Shown one piece after another: positions 18,460-31,208 of a stretch of 64,000 nucleotides of DNA. The stretch is taken from NCBI RefSeq assembly GCF_026625145.1, contig NZ_CP113088.1:2211501-2275500 (forward strand), read 5' to 3'. The translations under genes and the position numbers were made by a program. This stretch comes from Lacinutrix neustonica. Its GTDB lineage: Bacteria; Bacteroidota; Bacteroidia; Flavobacteriales; Flavobacteriaceae. Each line of letters opens with the position of its first letter. Position 1 is the stretch's first letter. The notes below the pieces were generated by a model. That model ran no database searches, had not been told where the DNA came from, and worked only from the letters and a program-made list of their open reading frames with translations.

Positions 18460-19527
18460 TTATGCTCTTTTTTGGTCTTCAAATCGCTTTCGTTTTGATA
18501 CCGCTAAAGGGTTTTTATGCAACTCTTCATATTCTCTTCTATTGTTGAAAATACTAACGGCAGTAAAAAGGGCTTCTTTAAAAGAACCGGTGTCTGCCGT
18601 TCCTTTTCCCGCAATTTCATAGGCGGTTCCATGATCTGGTGAGGTACGTACTTTATTTAATCCTGCTGTAAAATTAACACCTTGACCAAAAGACAAGGTT
18701 TTAAAAGGGATTAATCCTTGATCATGATATGCGGCTATAATGGCATCAAAATTCTTATAATTATTAGACCCAAAAAAACTGTCGGCTGCATAAGGACCGA
18801 AGACCAATTTCCCGCTTTCTTTTATTTTTTGTAGTGTTGGCCGCATAACAACATCGTCCTCTTTGCCAATAACACCATTATCTCCTGTATGCGGATTAAT
18901 ACCTAAAACGGCAATACGCGGTTTCCTAATTCTAAAATCTTTTTTTAGTGAATCATAAACCGTTTCAATTTTTTTAGTAATAAGCGCTGGTGAAATATGA
19001 CTCGCAATGTCCTTTACTGGCACATGGTCTGTTAGTAAACCCACTCTTAATGTGTCGGTTACCATAAACATTAAACTATCCCCTTCTAATTCCTGATTTA
19101 AATAATCGGTATGCCCTGGGAATTTAAAGGTTTCAGACTGGATATTGCTTTTATTAATTGGGGCCGTTACTAAAACATCAACATCGCCATCTTTTAAGGC
19201 TTTTGTTGCCGCTTCCAAAGATTGAATAGCATACGCCCCAATTTTGGGGTCTTCTTTTCCAAAACTGATATCCACATTTTCCTTCCAACAATTGAAAACA
19301 TTAACCTTACCTTGCAAAACTTGATTATGACTTTGAACGCTATTTAAATTAACATCTAAATTAAAATGATTTTTTACAAAAGTCATCGTTTTAATTGAGG
19401 CAAAAATAACGGGCGTAAAAAAATCTAACATCCTTGAATCTTCAAAAATCTTAAGTAGAATTTCTGCACCAACGCCATTTAAATCCCCTATAGAGATGCC
19501 TACGATTATTTTTTCTTCTTTCTTCAT
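18460..19527 (-). CDS. pdxA: 4-hydroxythreonine-4-phosphate dehydrogenase
   Basis: A complete 355-residue PdxA. Conserved motifs include VGISIGDLNGVGAEI at the N-terminus, TAPINKSNIQ, FPGHTDYLNQ, LGINPHTGDNGVIGKED, and AAYHDQGLIPFKTLSFGQGVNFTAGL with the metal-binding His and Asp. It oxidises 4-phosphohydroxy-threonine with NAD in the DXP-independent arm of pyridoxal-phosphate synthesis. It is divergent from ribE, with only 66 bases between starts, so both promoters must share that gap. Confidence 0.95.
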   Translation of the reverse strand: MKKEEKIIVGISIGDLNGVGAEILLKIFEDSRMLDFFTPVIFASIKTMTFVKNHFNLDVNLNSVQSHNQVLQGKVNVFNCWKENVDISFGKEDPKIGAYAIQSLEAATKALKDGDVDVLVTAPINKSNIQSETFKFPGHTDYLNQELEGDSLMFMVTDTLRVGLLTDHVPVKDIASHISPALITKKIETVYDSLKKDFRIRKPRIAVLGINPHTGDNGVIGKEDDVVMRPTLQKIKESGKLVFGPYAADSFFGSNNYKNFDAIIAAYHDQGLIPFKTLSFGQGVNFTAGLNKVRTSPDHGTAYEIAGKGTADTGSFKEALFTAVSIFNNRREYEELHKNPLAVSKRKRFEDQKRA

Positions 19528-19593
19528 TAATAATGCTAACTATTGTTCGTAATTTTATAGTCACAAATTTAACCAAATAATACAGTTAAAAGT

Positions 19594-20184
19594 ATGTTTA
19601 CCGGAATTATTGAAACGATAGGGACTGTCACTCAATTACAAAAAGAAGCAATGAACCTTCATATTTCTATTAGAAGCGCTATTACTTCACAATTAAAAAT
19701 TGATCAAAGTGTCGCTCATAATGGTGTTTGCTTGACAGTTGTTGCAATTAATGGTGAAGAATACACGGTAACTGCTATTCAAGAAACGTTGCATAAAACA
19801 AGCCTAGGAAAACTCTATATAGGTGAGCAAGTAAATCTTGAGCGCGCCATGAAATTAGGCGATCGTTTGGACGGCCACCTAGTACAAGGTCATGTGGATC
19901 AAACGGCAACCTGCATTAAAGTAAAAGAAACCAATGGAAGCTGGTCGTATTCTTTTAAATATGATTCTTCTTTAAATAATATAACTATTGAAAAAGGGTC
20001 AATCACTGTTAACGGTGTCAGTCTAACCGTTGTTAATTCTAAAAAAGATGCGTTCAGTGTCGCAATAATTCCTTACACCTTTGAAAACACAAATTTTAAT
20101 ACCTTTCAGGTGGGTACGGAAGTAAATTTAGAATTTGATGTGATTGGCAAATACGTCGCTAGACTAAACGCTTTGTCTCACTAA
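19594..20184 (+). CDS. ribE: riboflavin synthase, alpha subunit
   Basis: A complete 196-residue protein with the two tandem lumazine-binding repeats. Each repeat opens with a typical segment (MFTGIIETIGTV at residue 1; GHLVQGHVDQTATC at about 97) and carries an NGV-x-LTV motif (NGVCLTV and NGVSLTV). IPYTFENTNF near the C-terminus is conserved. It dismutates two 6,7-dimethyl-8-ribityllumazine molecules to riboflavin. The last four bases overlap the convergent PID-CTERM gene. No riboswitch is seen in the short upstream gap. Confidence 0.95.
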   Translation: MFTGIIETIGTVTQLQKEAMNLHISIRSAITSQLKIDQSVAHNGVCLTVVAINGEEYTVTAIQETLHKTSLGKLYIGEQVNLERAMKLGDRLDGHLVQGHVDQTATCIKVKETNGSWSYSFKYDSSLNNITIEKGSITVNGVSLTVVNSKKDAFSVAIIPYTFENTNFNTFQVGTEVNLEFDVIGKYVARLNALSH

Positions 20185-20384
20185 AGGCTTTTACTTTTGG
20201 TTTGATACATTTTATAAATGCCATAAAGAAGTCCCGCAACTAATAACAAGTAAACACTCCCATCAACCGGTAAAGCTGGTGGTCCTGGTGGCCTCCTCAT
20301 TGGAGGTGGTGGCATCCGGGCTGAGCACACAAAACTTATTAATATAAATAAGATTGAGGCGAATGTCTTTTTATATGTTATCAT
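20181..20384 (-). CDS. small PID-CTERM-like membrane protein
   Basis: 67 residues: a signal peptide (KKTFASILFILISFVCSA), a proline/methionine-rich spacer (RMPPPPMRRPPGPP), then ALPVDGSVYLLLVAGLLYGIYKMY, a single transmembrane helix followed by Lys/Arg/Ser. The P-(I/V)-D-G box before the helix and the basic tail match the PID-CTERM sorting signal described in Bacteroidota. Almost nothing remains of a mature protein once signal and tail are set aside, a recurring pattern for this class. Function unknown. Confidence 0.65.
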   Translation of the reverse strand: MITYKKTFASILFILISFVCSARMPPPPMRRPPGPPALPVDGSVYLLLVAGLLYGIYKMYQTKSKSL

Positions 20385-20665
20385 AATCAGGACGTAAATG
20401 TATCAAAAAAAACATCTAAACAAAACTTTTCTACACTTTATTCGTTGTAAAAACACCGCGAACGGTTGTTTTTTTCGACAAACTACCAATTTACTGAAAA
20501 AATTATCCGTTTTTGACGAATAATTCATTTGTTCTTGTTTTTTGGGCTTTCCAGTTGCACCAATCCTACAGAAAACTTAAAAGCATTGACTGTCAACGTA
20601 TAAGGCTACGAATTTACACTTTTTTGAATTTTTATTTGTAAGATCGCTTCTTCTTGTTTCCATAG

Positions 20666-21419
20666 TTAACGATGCATTTGATCTAATATTTCAATAACCT
20701 CAGCCTTTTTTCTCACAGAAACGGGTACGTTTTGTCCATTTTTCAACATTAAATACCCGCCATCTGTTTTGATAAAGGCACTAATACATTGTAAATTGAC
20801 CAAATGACTTTGGTGTACACGCAAGAATTCGTAGGGCTTAAGCATGTCGCTAAAGTATTTCAGCGTCTTTGTAACGAACACCTTTTTACCGTTTTGTAGA
20901 TGAAAAATAGTGTTATTACTGTCTGATTCACAACGAACAATGTCCCCTAAATTGACTATAATTATTTTATCTAGCGTATGCAAGGAGATTTTATCCGGTT
21001 TTTTCTCCGGTGCAGCCAAGGTGTCTTTCAAAATGTTTAACCGCTCTACCGAAGGTTGAATTTGTGATTTAGCTCGTTTTATCGCCTGGTCTAACTCCTC
21101 AGGACTATAGGGTTTTAAAACATAATCGATAGCCGCAAATTTAAAGGCTTTGATGGCAAATTCATCACTTGCTGTTACAAAAATAATCTTAGATTTTAAG
21201 TCCGGAAAAATCTCTAAAACATCAAAACCAGTGCCATCGCCCAACATAATATCTAAAAACAAGATGTCTCGGCTCCTGTTTTCTTAAAGCCTTCGCTGCT
21301 TCAACAACGCTTTGCGCGGTATCAACAATAGTAAGCTCCGGATGTCCGGATTCTATGTCTCTTTTTAAAAGTTCCATGGCGTCCATTAGGTCTTCTATAA
21401 TAATTGCAGTAAGTGTCAT
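20666..21419 (-). CDS. LytTR-family response regulator (frame interrupted)
   Basis: Receiver domain with TAIIIEDLMDA at the N-terminus and the phosphoacceptor Asp in LFLDIMLGDGTGF. This Asp segment appears only after repairing the break at 21267-21272 (TCTCGG), which gives RKQEPDILFLDIMLG. The conserved Lys lies in DYVLKPYSPEEL. A C-terminal LytTR domain follows (IIVNLGDIVRCESDSNNTIFHLQNGKKVFVTKTLKYF...FLRVHQSHLVNL). It directly follows the propeller histidine kinase gene, with adjacent stop and start codons, so the two form a signalling pair. Confidence 0.9.
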
Positions 21420-24400
21420 TTAATAGTCTGTTTCTAGAGGTATATTAAAGGTGATCGTTGTTCCTAAAATTGCTCCATTATGGTTTTTAATTTCCTTTAT
21501 TTGTAACGCATTCTTTCCGAGATATGGACTCCGGACGCTCCGCAGTAACTTTAAGCGCCATGGATTGATGATCGGTTTTTGGTTTGTTTTTTTGCGACTC
21601 AAAAACGCCAATCCCATTATCTGAAATAGAGCATTGTAAGTCCTCTTCCGTCGACTGGAAAGTAATAATTAAATGCCCCGTATTATTCGCTTTTAAAATA
21701 CCATGCCTTATTGCGTTTTCTACAAAAGGTTGAATAAGCATTGAAGGGACCAAAATTTCTTCCGGGTCTAAATCTGAATGCACTGTAATCTCATAGTTGA
21801 AAGCTTTAGCGGCCATGAGTTTTTCAACTTCGATATAATGACGCAAGGTTTTTATTTCCTGAGCCAAACTAATCGTGTCTTTTCTTGAATTCATTAAAGT
21901 GTCGCGTAGCAATGTTGCAAAACTATTAATAGTGACATTCATCTTCTCCTGGTTTGGTACTGGCCATGGCTTTAATACCATTCAAAACATTAAAAATAAA
22001 ATGTGGATTCATTTGTAAACGCAAGGCCTTTTGTTCTAAGGTCAACAAATGATTCGCCAATTCTAATTGCTTCGTTTTTACGGTGTTTTCTTTTTTTACC
22101 CCTCTAATATAACGCCACACTAAAAGCGCTAAAAAAGTAATCATTGCTATTACCAATAACCATTGAAACCATATCTTCTTATATAGTGGACGCTCTATAT
22201 AAAAACCAAAACGAATGGGGTCGCTTTCTTCCCAGCGGTAATTTCTTGATTGTACAGAAAACGTATGTGCGCCAAAAGCTAACCCGGAAAAATTTTGAGT
22301 GCTTTCACTGGACCATGGACTCCATACGGTGTTATTTAATTGCGTACGGAATTGAATATCGTTGGGGTGATCTAAATCTACACTGGCATATTGAAAACTT
22401 ATCTGTCTTTGTTTAGGGTTGAGCTGAAGTATTTTTTTGCTATTCGTCCATTTTTTTAAGTTTATGGAGTCTACGCTTTTATAATTCACTAAAACATCCT
22501 TAAAAAAAAGGTTGGGCTTACTGTTGTTTTGTTTGCCTTCACTTTGTTGGTAATTTGTTAAGCCATATATAGTACCAAACCACAAATTTCCATTGGCGCC
22601 TTTTTCAACAGCATTTAAACAAGTTTCAATGCCTAAAAAACCGTCATTTCTTCCAAAATGAAAGACATCTAAAATGGTATTCGCCTGATTTATTAAAATT
22701 TTATCTACACCGCGTTCGCTTCCAGCCCATAAAAAACCTTGATTATCAAAAATAAGTTGGTAAATGTTTTCTGAATATATTCTTTTAATTCCGTTCAATT
22801 TAGTAAAACGCGTATAGTCTTCTCTTTCACTATACCAGATGCCACGGCCTGCAGTTCCTATAAAAAGGGTATTATTATTAAATTCCATGGCATTAATAGC
22901 CGTTGGGCTTTTTAATACCTGACCAAAATCCTGAACTCTATTATCTTGAATATAACCAATGTGTCCGCTTTTTGTAGAATACCAAAGTTGACCGTCTTTT
23001 GCAATCATGTTTTTAATGTATAAATCTTTTATACCCTCCTGTTCTCCAAAAATTTTTCTAATAACTAAACTATCCTTTTCAGGATAGTAATTCAACTTGA
23101 TAATGCCGCTGGAATAGGTCGCGGCATAAACCGCATCATCAACAACCTGTATTTTACAAATCCAATCGTTGGTAAAACCAGTATCGGTATTGAAGAGATG
23201 ATTTTTAACGGTTTTTACTTTAAACGTTTCTGTGGAATCTGCAGAAAGACTATCTACAAGTTTAGTTTCACGAAATAATAAGCCACGACCGTCTGATCCT
23301 GCCCAAATATTCCCTCTAGAATCACTTGCAATGGTTTTAATTTTTACATCGGAAAAGTGTTTGTAAGGTTTTATGTGATGAATGCCCGCTGAATCCATTC
23401 GGCTCAAACCTGCCTCCGAGCTTGAAAGGTATAAACCATCTTTCGCCTGATGCACGGCATACACGCGATTGCCTTTTAATCCGGTATTTACGGTATAATG
23501 CTTAAAGTTGTTCTGAAAATATTTATAGAGCCCACCTCCGAAGTAGCAATCCACAGATTGGATTGGCTATCGGCAAGAACTTTTCTAATATGTGCAACGG
23601 AGAACCCGTTTTTAGTATTTAAGACCGCTTTCTCTGAGTTTGTTTTTGTTTCAATAATGGAAATGCCATCATTATCTGTAGTTACCCGGAGTTCGTTTTC
23701 GTTTTGAATAGACAAACTATTTATACGCAACGGTTCCCGCATTAAAATAGGAGACTCCAAATCCTCAAGGTCAAAAACAAAAGTCCCGTCGGCAAAGGTT
23801 GAAGCATAAATTTTATTTTGGTATGAAATAGCGGCAGAGAAGTTGTTAGACTCTAACTTTTTCAAATTTTCCAACCCTTCCTTTAAGTCACTTAGCCTAT
23901 AAAACCCTTGGTTTGTTGCCATCCAAAAAAAACCGTTTTTAAAAATAATAGCATTCACAGAACTAGAGTCAATGTCTTTATTTATACTGATCTTTTTGAG
24001 TGTTTCATCTTTATTTAGGCTATAAATGCCGCGTTTTGTAGCGAGATAAATGGTGTTATTAAATTGATAAATTTTATTAACCTGAGGCGCCTCAATGTTT
24101 AAAAATACATTCTTGCTTTTTATAGACAACCCCTTTTTAGTGCCTATGTAAAGTTTTTCTTTTGAGGATAATAATGCAAAAATATAATTAGATTGTAAGC
24201 CATCACTTTCGTTCCAAACTTCGAATGCGTTTCCGTTAAAGCGACTTAATCCGCCACCTTGTGTACCTAACCACAAATAGCCTACCCCATCTTGAATCAC
24301 ATCATACACCTGCGATTGTGGTAAACCGTCTTCAATAGTATAGGCTCTTAGGTTCCTGTTTTGTGAAAAACCGGAGCGTGAAACTATAAAAAGGATTAAA

Positions 24401-24447
24401 CATGTGACAAATCGATTCAAGTGCAATGTATTAGATAATGAAAACAA
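21420..24447 (-). CDS. hybrid sensor: two-component regulator propeller histidine kinase, LytS/YehU-type (interrupted three times)
   Basis: About 1000 residues: signal peptide, many two-component propeller blades (e.g. GLPQSQVYDVIQDGVGYLWLGTQGGGLSRFNG), a Y_Y_Y-type domain, one transmembrane helix (WFQWLLVIAMITFLALLVW), and a cytoplasmic His_kinase domain with the His in LQMNPHFIFNVLNGIKAM plus an ATPase with DNGIGVFE. Breaks at about 23538 (CCTCCGAAG), 21946-21952 (CTCCTGG for CTCTGG) and 21517-21522 (CCGAGA) repair to ATSGGGLYKYF, STKPEKMNVTINSF and RPESISGKNALQIKE. The start is uncertain: a -7 box TATATTTG overlaps the first TTG (24445-24452), so a downstream TTG may be used. Confidence 0.85.
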
Positions 24448-24481
24448 ATATAGTTAAACTCTTATTGTATACTTACCATTA

Positions 24482-24522
24482 AAAACGCTACGAACCATGA
24501 AAGTACGTAGCGTTTATTTTTT
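24482..24522 (-). terminator. terminator of the SH3-like gene's upstream neighbourhood
   Basis: Inverted repeat AAACGCTACG/CGTAGCGTTT followed by a T-rich run on the plus strand and preceded by an A-rich run. It lies beyond the stop of the minus-strand gene at 24542. Confidence 0.75.
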
Positions 24523-24541
24523 GATAATTTAAAACCCCAAG

Positions 24542-25238
24542 TTAATTATCAAAAAGAGAACAACAATCTACTCGAGAGATGGCATTGGTAACCATAACAA
24601 CCTCTGTTGTTTTTTTGAAAGAGTTATTTTTCCAAAGAATATATAGTGCATTATCTATAACATCACAAGCGTCGTCGTTCATTAAGCTTAGGCTTATAAT
24701 ATCGTCTACGTTTTCTAAGCCTTTGTTTCCTAGATTGGTCACGTTTTCATAATTTAATGCTTGTGATGTGATGGTTAGTCTATCGATTTCCACACCATTT
24801 TTCACGGCTCTTATTTGGTAGCTCTTTAAAGCGTCAACATCATCACTTCCTTTTACACCTTGCTCCCCAAAGACAAACCTAATGGCTGAATCTGCTGTGC
24901 TGCTCATTGTTTTTTGTGAGATGAGTCCACCCCATATCCAACCCGTATCTCGGACCTACTTTTATTTTATAAAAACTGCTGGTTACCCCGTTTAACGTTA
25001 TGGGCTTTTCGCTTTTTTCTAATAACCTTACTTTCATGCCAATAGGTAAGGTTGTTAATTTTTGGCATTGTGTTGCTGGGCAGTCTCTTAAAGCAACATC
25101 ATTGGCTAACAAGTATTTTGAAGCTTGTGTTGCTGTTGCATGTGCATACGTGTCAAAAACGACTTCTCTGTTTTGAGCAAATACGTTAGTTGCGATTAAT
25201 AATACTACTGCCAGGATACTGTTTTTTAAAATTTTCAT
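24542..25238 (-). CDS. secreted SH3-domain protein (frame interrupted)
   Basis: About 231 residues with a signal peptide (MKILKNSILAVVLLIATNVFAQ), start chosen at 25238. A bacterial SH3 domain follows: LLANDVALRDCPATQCQKLTTLPIGMKVRLLEK. The break at 24948-24953 (TCTCGG) repairs to KVGPDTGWIWGGLISQ, the typical end of an SH3_3 domain. The remaining part, SDDVDALKSYQIRAVKNGVEIDRLTITS, is not recognised. SH3 domains of this kind often bind cell-wall peptides. Transcribed alone, with a 364-base gap upstream. Confidence 0.75.
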
Positions 25239-25602
25239 AATAAAGTGTTTTAGAGTGTTATTGTTTTGTTTACACTTCAAAGGTATTATGAGACCTTCCT
25301 TTAATTGGGACGGTTTTAGTATTCGTAGCCGTTAAACTAGAATTCGTTTTAAGCGACAACCATTGCTTTTTAATACGGGCAAGATCGTTTAAGGCTTAAA
25401 AAAAATAGAGTATCCTTAATAATTTATCAAAAACCACCAGTTTCATTGAAAAATAATACCCTTTTTTGTTAAAAATTTTAAATAAAATTAAGGAATGGGT
25501 TAAAAAAATTAGATTTAAATAATTTTGTAGGTGTTTTTTATCATAACTTAGGTACTGATTATCAAACCACTAGAATTGAATTAATTTCAAAATCCATTAC
25601 GT
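25239..25602. other. gene-free region upstream of divergent genes
   Basis: About 360 AT-rich bases between the divergently transcribed SH3-like and M28 genes. I see no open frame with a family signature, no RNA gene and no strong hairpin. It must contain both promoters. Confidence 0.6.
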
Positions 25603-28171
<2,569 letters not shown>

Positions 28172-28355
28172 TTATAAAACAAGGTCTATATTCTAAAGAA
28201 AGACCTTATTTATTCTATACATTAATTACAATGCGATATAAAAATTAGGAATGTAATTCTTTTTATCCTGACGTAATGATTTTGAAAAAGGATCCATTAT
28301 CGGCTTCAAAGCTCATAGATTTGTAGTATCATTATGAGTCAATAAAGCATCAAAC

Positions 28356-28383
28356 AAAAAACCCTTCTAAAAAGAAGGGTTTT
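28356..28383. terminator. bidirectional terminator between M28 gene and element
   Basis: Perfect inverted repeat AAAACCCTTCT/AGAAGGGTTTT. On the minus strand it follows the 14-base tRNA remnant at 28388-28401, so it is probably the original terminator of the tRNA-Met gene before element insertion; on the plus strand it lies beyond the M28 peptidase. Confidence 0.8.
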
Positions 28384-28387
28384 AAGT

Positions 28388-28401
28388 GTGGTCCCACTTG
28401 G
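28388..28401. repeat. attL: copy of the tRNA-Met 3' end
   Basis: GTGGTCCCACTTGG is identical to 35526-35539, the 3' end of the tRNA-Met gene with its first flanking base. The tyrosine integrase lies 170 bases away. Integration of an element at a tRNA 3' end leaves exactly this direct repeat. Confidence 0.8.
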
Positions 28402-28515
28402 TCCACCTGAAGTGTTGTCTTATTTTACTCTATTTTATTGTATTTAAGCACTTTAACCCAGTTAATACGGGGGTTTTTAGAAAAGGGAAATAAAGCGAAA
28501 TTCAATCAAATTAAA

Positions 28516-28542
28516 ATTATTCGTCCCCTCATTCGTCCCCTA
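28516..28542. repeat. left arm repeat (double ATTCGTCCCC)
   Basis: Two ATTCGTCCCC boxes separated by about five bases. A matching pair in the same orientation lies inside the right end at 35445-35471. The symmetric position within both ends suggests arm-type integrase or excisionase binding sites; inferred. Confidence 0.6.
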
Positions 28543-28557
28543 GAGATTCTTTTTTAA

Positions 28558-28565
28558 TATCTTTG
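28558..28565 (+). promoter_or_regulatory. -7 box (TATCTTTG) before the integrase
   Basis: TATCTTTG fits TAnnTTTG and ends four bases before the integrase ATG, implying a leaderless or very short-leader transcript. It lies next to the arm repeats, so integrase binding could repress it. Confidence 0.5.
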
Positions 28566-28569
28566 GGTC

Positions 28570-29802
28570 ATGGCAAAAGCAAAATTTGTACTCAAAGAAC
28601 CTCATGCAAAAACAGAGACTTTAATCTATCTCGTTTACAACTACCAATATAATAGATTTAAATATTCTACCGCTGAAAAAGTAAATCCTAAATTTTGGAA
28701 TAAAAACGACCAACGTGTTAAGGCTTCTAAAAACTTTCCCGAGCATCCCGAATTTAATGCGCGATTGGATAAAATTGAGAACGGAATAAATAATGCGTTT
28801 CGAAAATTGTTGAATGATGGCATTCAACCAAACAACAAAAATCTAAAAGACGCACTAGAAAACGAATTATCAGACCACATTTTAAAACCAAAGAAAACCA
28901 CACTCTTAGAATTTATAGAGGATTACATTGAAGAAAGTAAATTAAAAAAATCAATAGGTACGGTTAAAGTTTATAATACCACTTTTAAATATCTTAAAGA
29001 GTATTCACAAAAGCGTAAAAAATTAAATTTTGAAAACATCACACTTGAGTTTTACAGTAATTACGTTGCCTTTTTAAATATAGAATACAACCTTGCTTCT
29101 AATACGATTGGCAAACATATTAAGACTATAAAATCTTTTATGAATGAAGCCACAGACAGAGGGCTTAATGATAATCTTGATTATAGAAAGCGAAAATTTA
29201 AAACCATTCGTGAAGAAGCGGACACCATTTATTTAAGCATAGACGAACTCAAGCGCATTGAAGATTTAAAATTATCGGCTAGCCAAAGATTAGATAGAGT
29301 GCGCGATTTGTTTCTCATTGGTTGCTATACAGGCTTACGGTTTTCCGATTTTACAGAAATTAAACCCGAAAACATTACCTCTAACAATTCACTAATAGAA
29401 GTACGCACAAGAAAAACAAGCCAACGCATTTCTATTCCGTTACACCAAACAGTACGAAGGATATTAAAAAAATACAATAACAAGTTGCCAAAAGCATACA
29501 CGAACCAAACCATGAATCAATATTTAAAAGAAGTGGTTAGTTTAGCAGGCATTAAAGAACTTATAGAAACCTCAATTACAAAAGGCGGAAAAATTGAACG
29601 CACCGTATTACCAAAATTTAAATTGGTATCAACCCACACCGCAAGACGAAGTTTTGCAACAAATTTATATTTAGCACAAGTGCCTACTATCTCCATCATG
29701 AAAATAACAGGGCATAAAACAGAACAATCCTTTTTGAAATACATAAGAGTAACACAAAAAGAAAACGCAGATAAATTATTAACACACCCATTTTTTAACT
29801 AA
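28570..29802 (+). CDS. tyrosine recombinase/integrase
   Basis: A complete 410-residue integrase of the Bacteroidota type. It has an N-terminal arm-binding domain (YRIxYNYQYNRFKYSTAEKVNPKFWN-like), a SAM-like core-binding domain (residues about 120-210) and the catalytic domain. The first catalytic Arg lies in GCYTGLRFSDF, HTARRSF supplies the His-x-x-Arg, GHKTEQSFLKYI supplies the later His and the Tyr nucleophile. It catalyses integration at the tRNA-Met 3' end of this window. Its stop overlaps the next start (TAATG). Confidence 0.95.
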   Translation: MAKAKFVLKEPHAKTETLIYLVYNYQYNRFKYSTAEKVNPKFWNKNDQRVKASKNFPEHPEFNARLDKIENGINNAFRKLLNDGIQPNNKNLKDALENELSDHILKPKKTTLLEFIEDYIEESKLKKSIGTVKVYNTTFKYLKEYSQKRKKLNFENITLEFYSNYVAFLNIEYNLASNTIGKHIKTIKSFMNEATDRGLNDNLDYRKRKFKTIREEADTIYLSIDELKRIEDLKLSASQRLDRVRDLFLIGCYTGLRFSDFTEIKPENITSNNSLIEVRTRKTSQRISIPLHQTVRRILKKYNNKLPKAYTNQTMNQYLKEVVSLAGIKELIETSITKGGKIERTVLPKFKLVSTHTARRSFATNLYLAQVPTISIMKITGHKTEQSFLKYIRVTQKENADKLLTHPFFN

Positions 29803-30500
29803 TGATAATAGATTTTAAAACATTACAGAAGGACTTTAATTCACGCTCAAGTGAACTGAAAAACACAAAAAGATTTGTAGAAGACGAGTTGAAGCAAGTT
29901 GACTTGTTATTAAATCATAGTAATTATGCCCCAGATTTCGGAATGTCAGGTTTAACAGAACGATATAAATCAAAACTCGAGAATTTAAATAGAATATATA
30001 ATTGTGTTCAAAGTGGTTGGAAGATATTTTTATGGGGGTACGAAAAATATTATTATAATGAAAAAGAAACCAAATATAGAAGAGTCTCAAATATTAATGA
30101 TATTTCAGAAAAACACTTAAAAAGCTTTAATGATGAGAATGAAGTATTTCATAATCAAGGATTGGAGTTGGGAAAATATGTTTTATGGCTCAGAAAATTA
30201 GAAAACGAGCCCTCCACAGAAAAAGAATACTCCACTTTAAGCCCTGAACAAAAATTGCTTGCCCTGCATTATTTAGGCCTAGATTTTAGAGACTTTACAA
30301 ATACTCATGTTGCAAATGTACTTAGTCAAATATTAAATGTCGGCCCGTAAAATATTAGAAAAAATCTTTCAAAAATAAACGGTGGCAAAAATGATTTACG
30401 AAATATTACGAATTTTGAAAAACTCACAGAACTATTTGAGAACAAAACCTTTGAGTCTGTTTCTAACAAATTAAAAAGAGAGATTAAGGAGTTAAACTAA
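29802..30500 (+). CDS. hypothetical protein of the integrated element (in-frame stop at CCGTAA)
   Basis: About 232 residues. I do not recognise the family, although the LSPEQKLLALHYLGLDFRDF segment recurs in element proteins of Bacteroidota. A long N-terminal helix with Lys/Glu bias suggests a coiled coil, and the protein lacks signal or membrane segments. The raw frame stops at 30345-30350, CCGTAA; if this was CCAGAA or CCTGAA, the frame continues NVGPENIRKNLSKINGG to a stop at 30500. The start overlaps the integrase stop, so the two are probably co-transcribed. Confidence 0.6.
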
Positions 30501-30583
30501 AAATTGTGGCACCCCAAAACGGGAACCACAGCCATATCTTATTTAATATTTGCACCATTGTTAAACTAAAATAAAGTAAAATA

Positions 30584-30898
30584 ATGGCAAAAATTGAATT
30601 GAACACTTTCGAATTTTCAGACTTCGAAAAAGCTTTTGACAACGCTTTTAATAAAGCAATAAAAAGAGCAGTAGAAAACAAACTATTCCCTCCAAAAATT
30701 GGAGACATTGACTTATTCTCTAGGTCAAACACTGCAAAAAAACTTTGCATCTCACTCCCAACACTTCATGACTGGACTTTAGAGGGAATTATTAAAGCCT
30801 ATCGCATAGGCAGTAGAGTTCTATATAAAAAGCAAGATATAGAAGATGCTTTGACGTTGATTAACCCAAAAGTAAGAAGGGAGGAACTATCATGTTAA
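30584..30898 (+). CDS. helix-turn-helix (excisionase/MerR-like) protein
   Basis: A 104-residue protein. Its C-terminal half is a MerR/excisionase-type HTH: FSRSNTAKKLCISLPTLHDWTLEGIIKAYRIGSRVLYKKQDIEDAL, matching the HTH_17 pattern with the wing ending in a Lys-rich strand. The N-terminal half is a charged helix of unknown role. In integrated elements of Bacteroidota such proteins act as excisionases or regulators next to Rep genes. The next gene starts within its last codons, so the pair is translationally coupled. Confidence 0.8.
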   Translation: MAKIELNTFEFSDFEKAFDNAFNKAIKRAVENKLFPPKIGDIDLFSRSNTAKKLCISLPTLHDWTLEGIIKAYRIGSRVLYKKQDIEDALTLINPKVRREELSC

Positions 30899-31107
30899 AA
30901 AAGAAAAATGATTACTCCGTTATTGTTTTCCTAGAAAATGAAAAAAAGCCTAAAAAGTGGGAATTTGTTCATAAGCTAAATGGCTTCTCTATGTTCTTAT
31001 CTAAAAAACACCCTACTTGGCTATACATGAATGTTTACAACAGGCGAACCAGTCAGTTTATGAAGCAATTCAAGAAAGGCGTTTTCGTCCCGCCGTTCAT
31101 TGAGTAG
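30892..31107 (+). CDS. small basic hypothetical protein
   Basis: A 71-residue protein rich in Lys, Arg and aromatic residues, ending FMKQFKKGVFVPPFIE. No recognisable family. It overlaps the HTH gene by seven bases and precedes the iteron-like region of the Rep gene. Confidence 0.5.
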   Translation: MLKKKNDYSVIVFLENEKKPKKWEFVHKLNGFSMFLSKKHPTWLYMNVYNRRTSQFMKQFKKGVFVPPFIE

Positions 31108-31122
31108 GTCTTTCTTTTTTTT

Positions 31123-31178
31123 AACCTTTTAAAATTAAAAACCTTTAAATAAAAACCTTTAATAAATAACCTTTTAAT
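31123..31178. repeat. iteron-like repeats upstream of the Rep gene
   Basis: Four direct copies of AACCTTTWAA (31123, 31140, 31154, 31168) spaced 14-17 bases apart in a highly AT-rich stretch, ending about 30 bases before the Rep start. Such arrays often bind replication initiators or mark an origin. Confidence 0.6.
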
Positions 31179-31208
31179 GGTTTTAATAATTGTACAACGA
31201 TTCAGATT

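Noticed and set aside
19528..19593. FMN riboswitch upstream of ribE
   Set aside because: The gap to the divergent pdxA is only 66 bases, too short for an FMN aptamer, and no matching conserved boxes were seen.
28388..28401. A second tRNA gene at the left end of the element
   Set aside because: Only 14 bases match the 3' end; the rest of the cloverleaf is absent, so it is an attachment site remnant.
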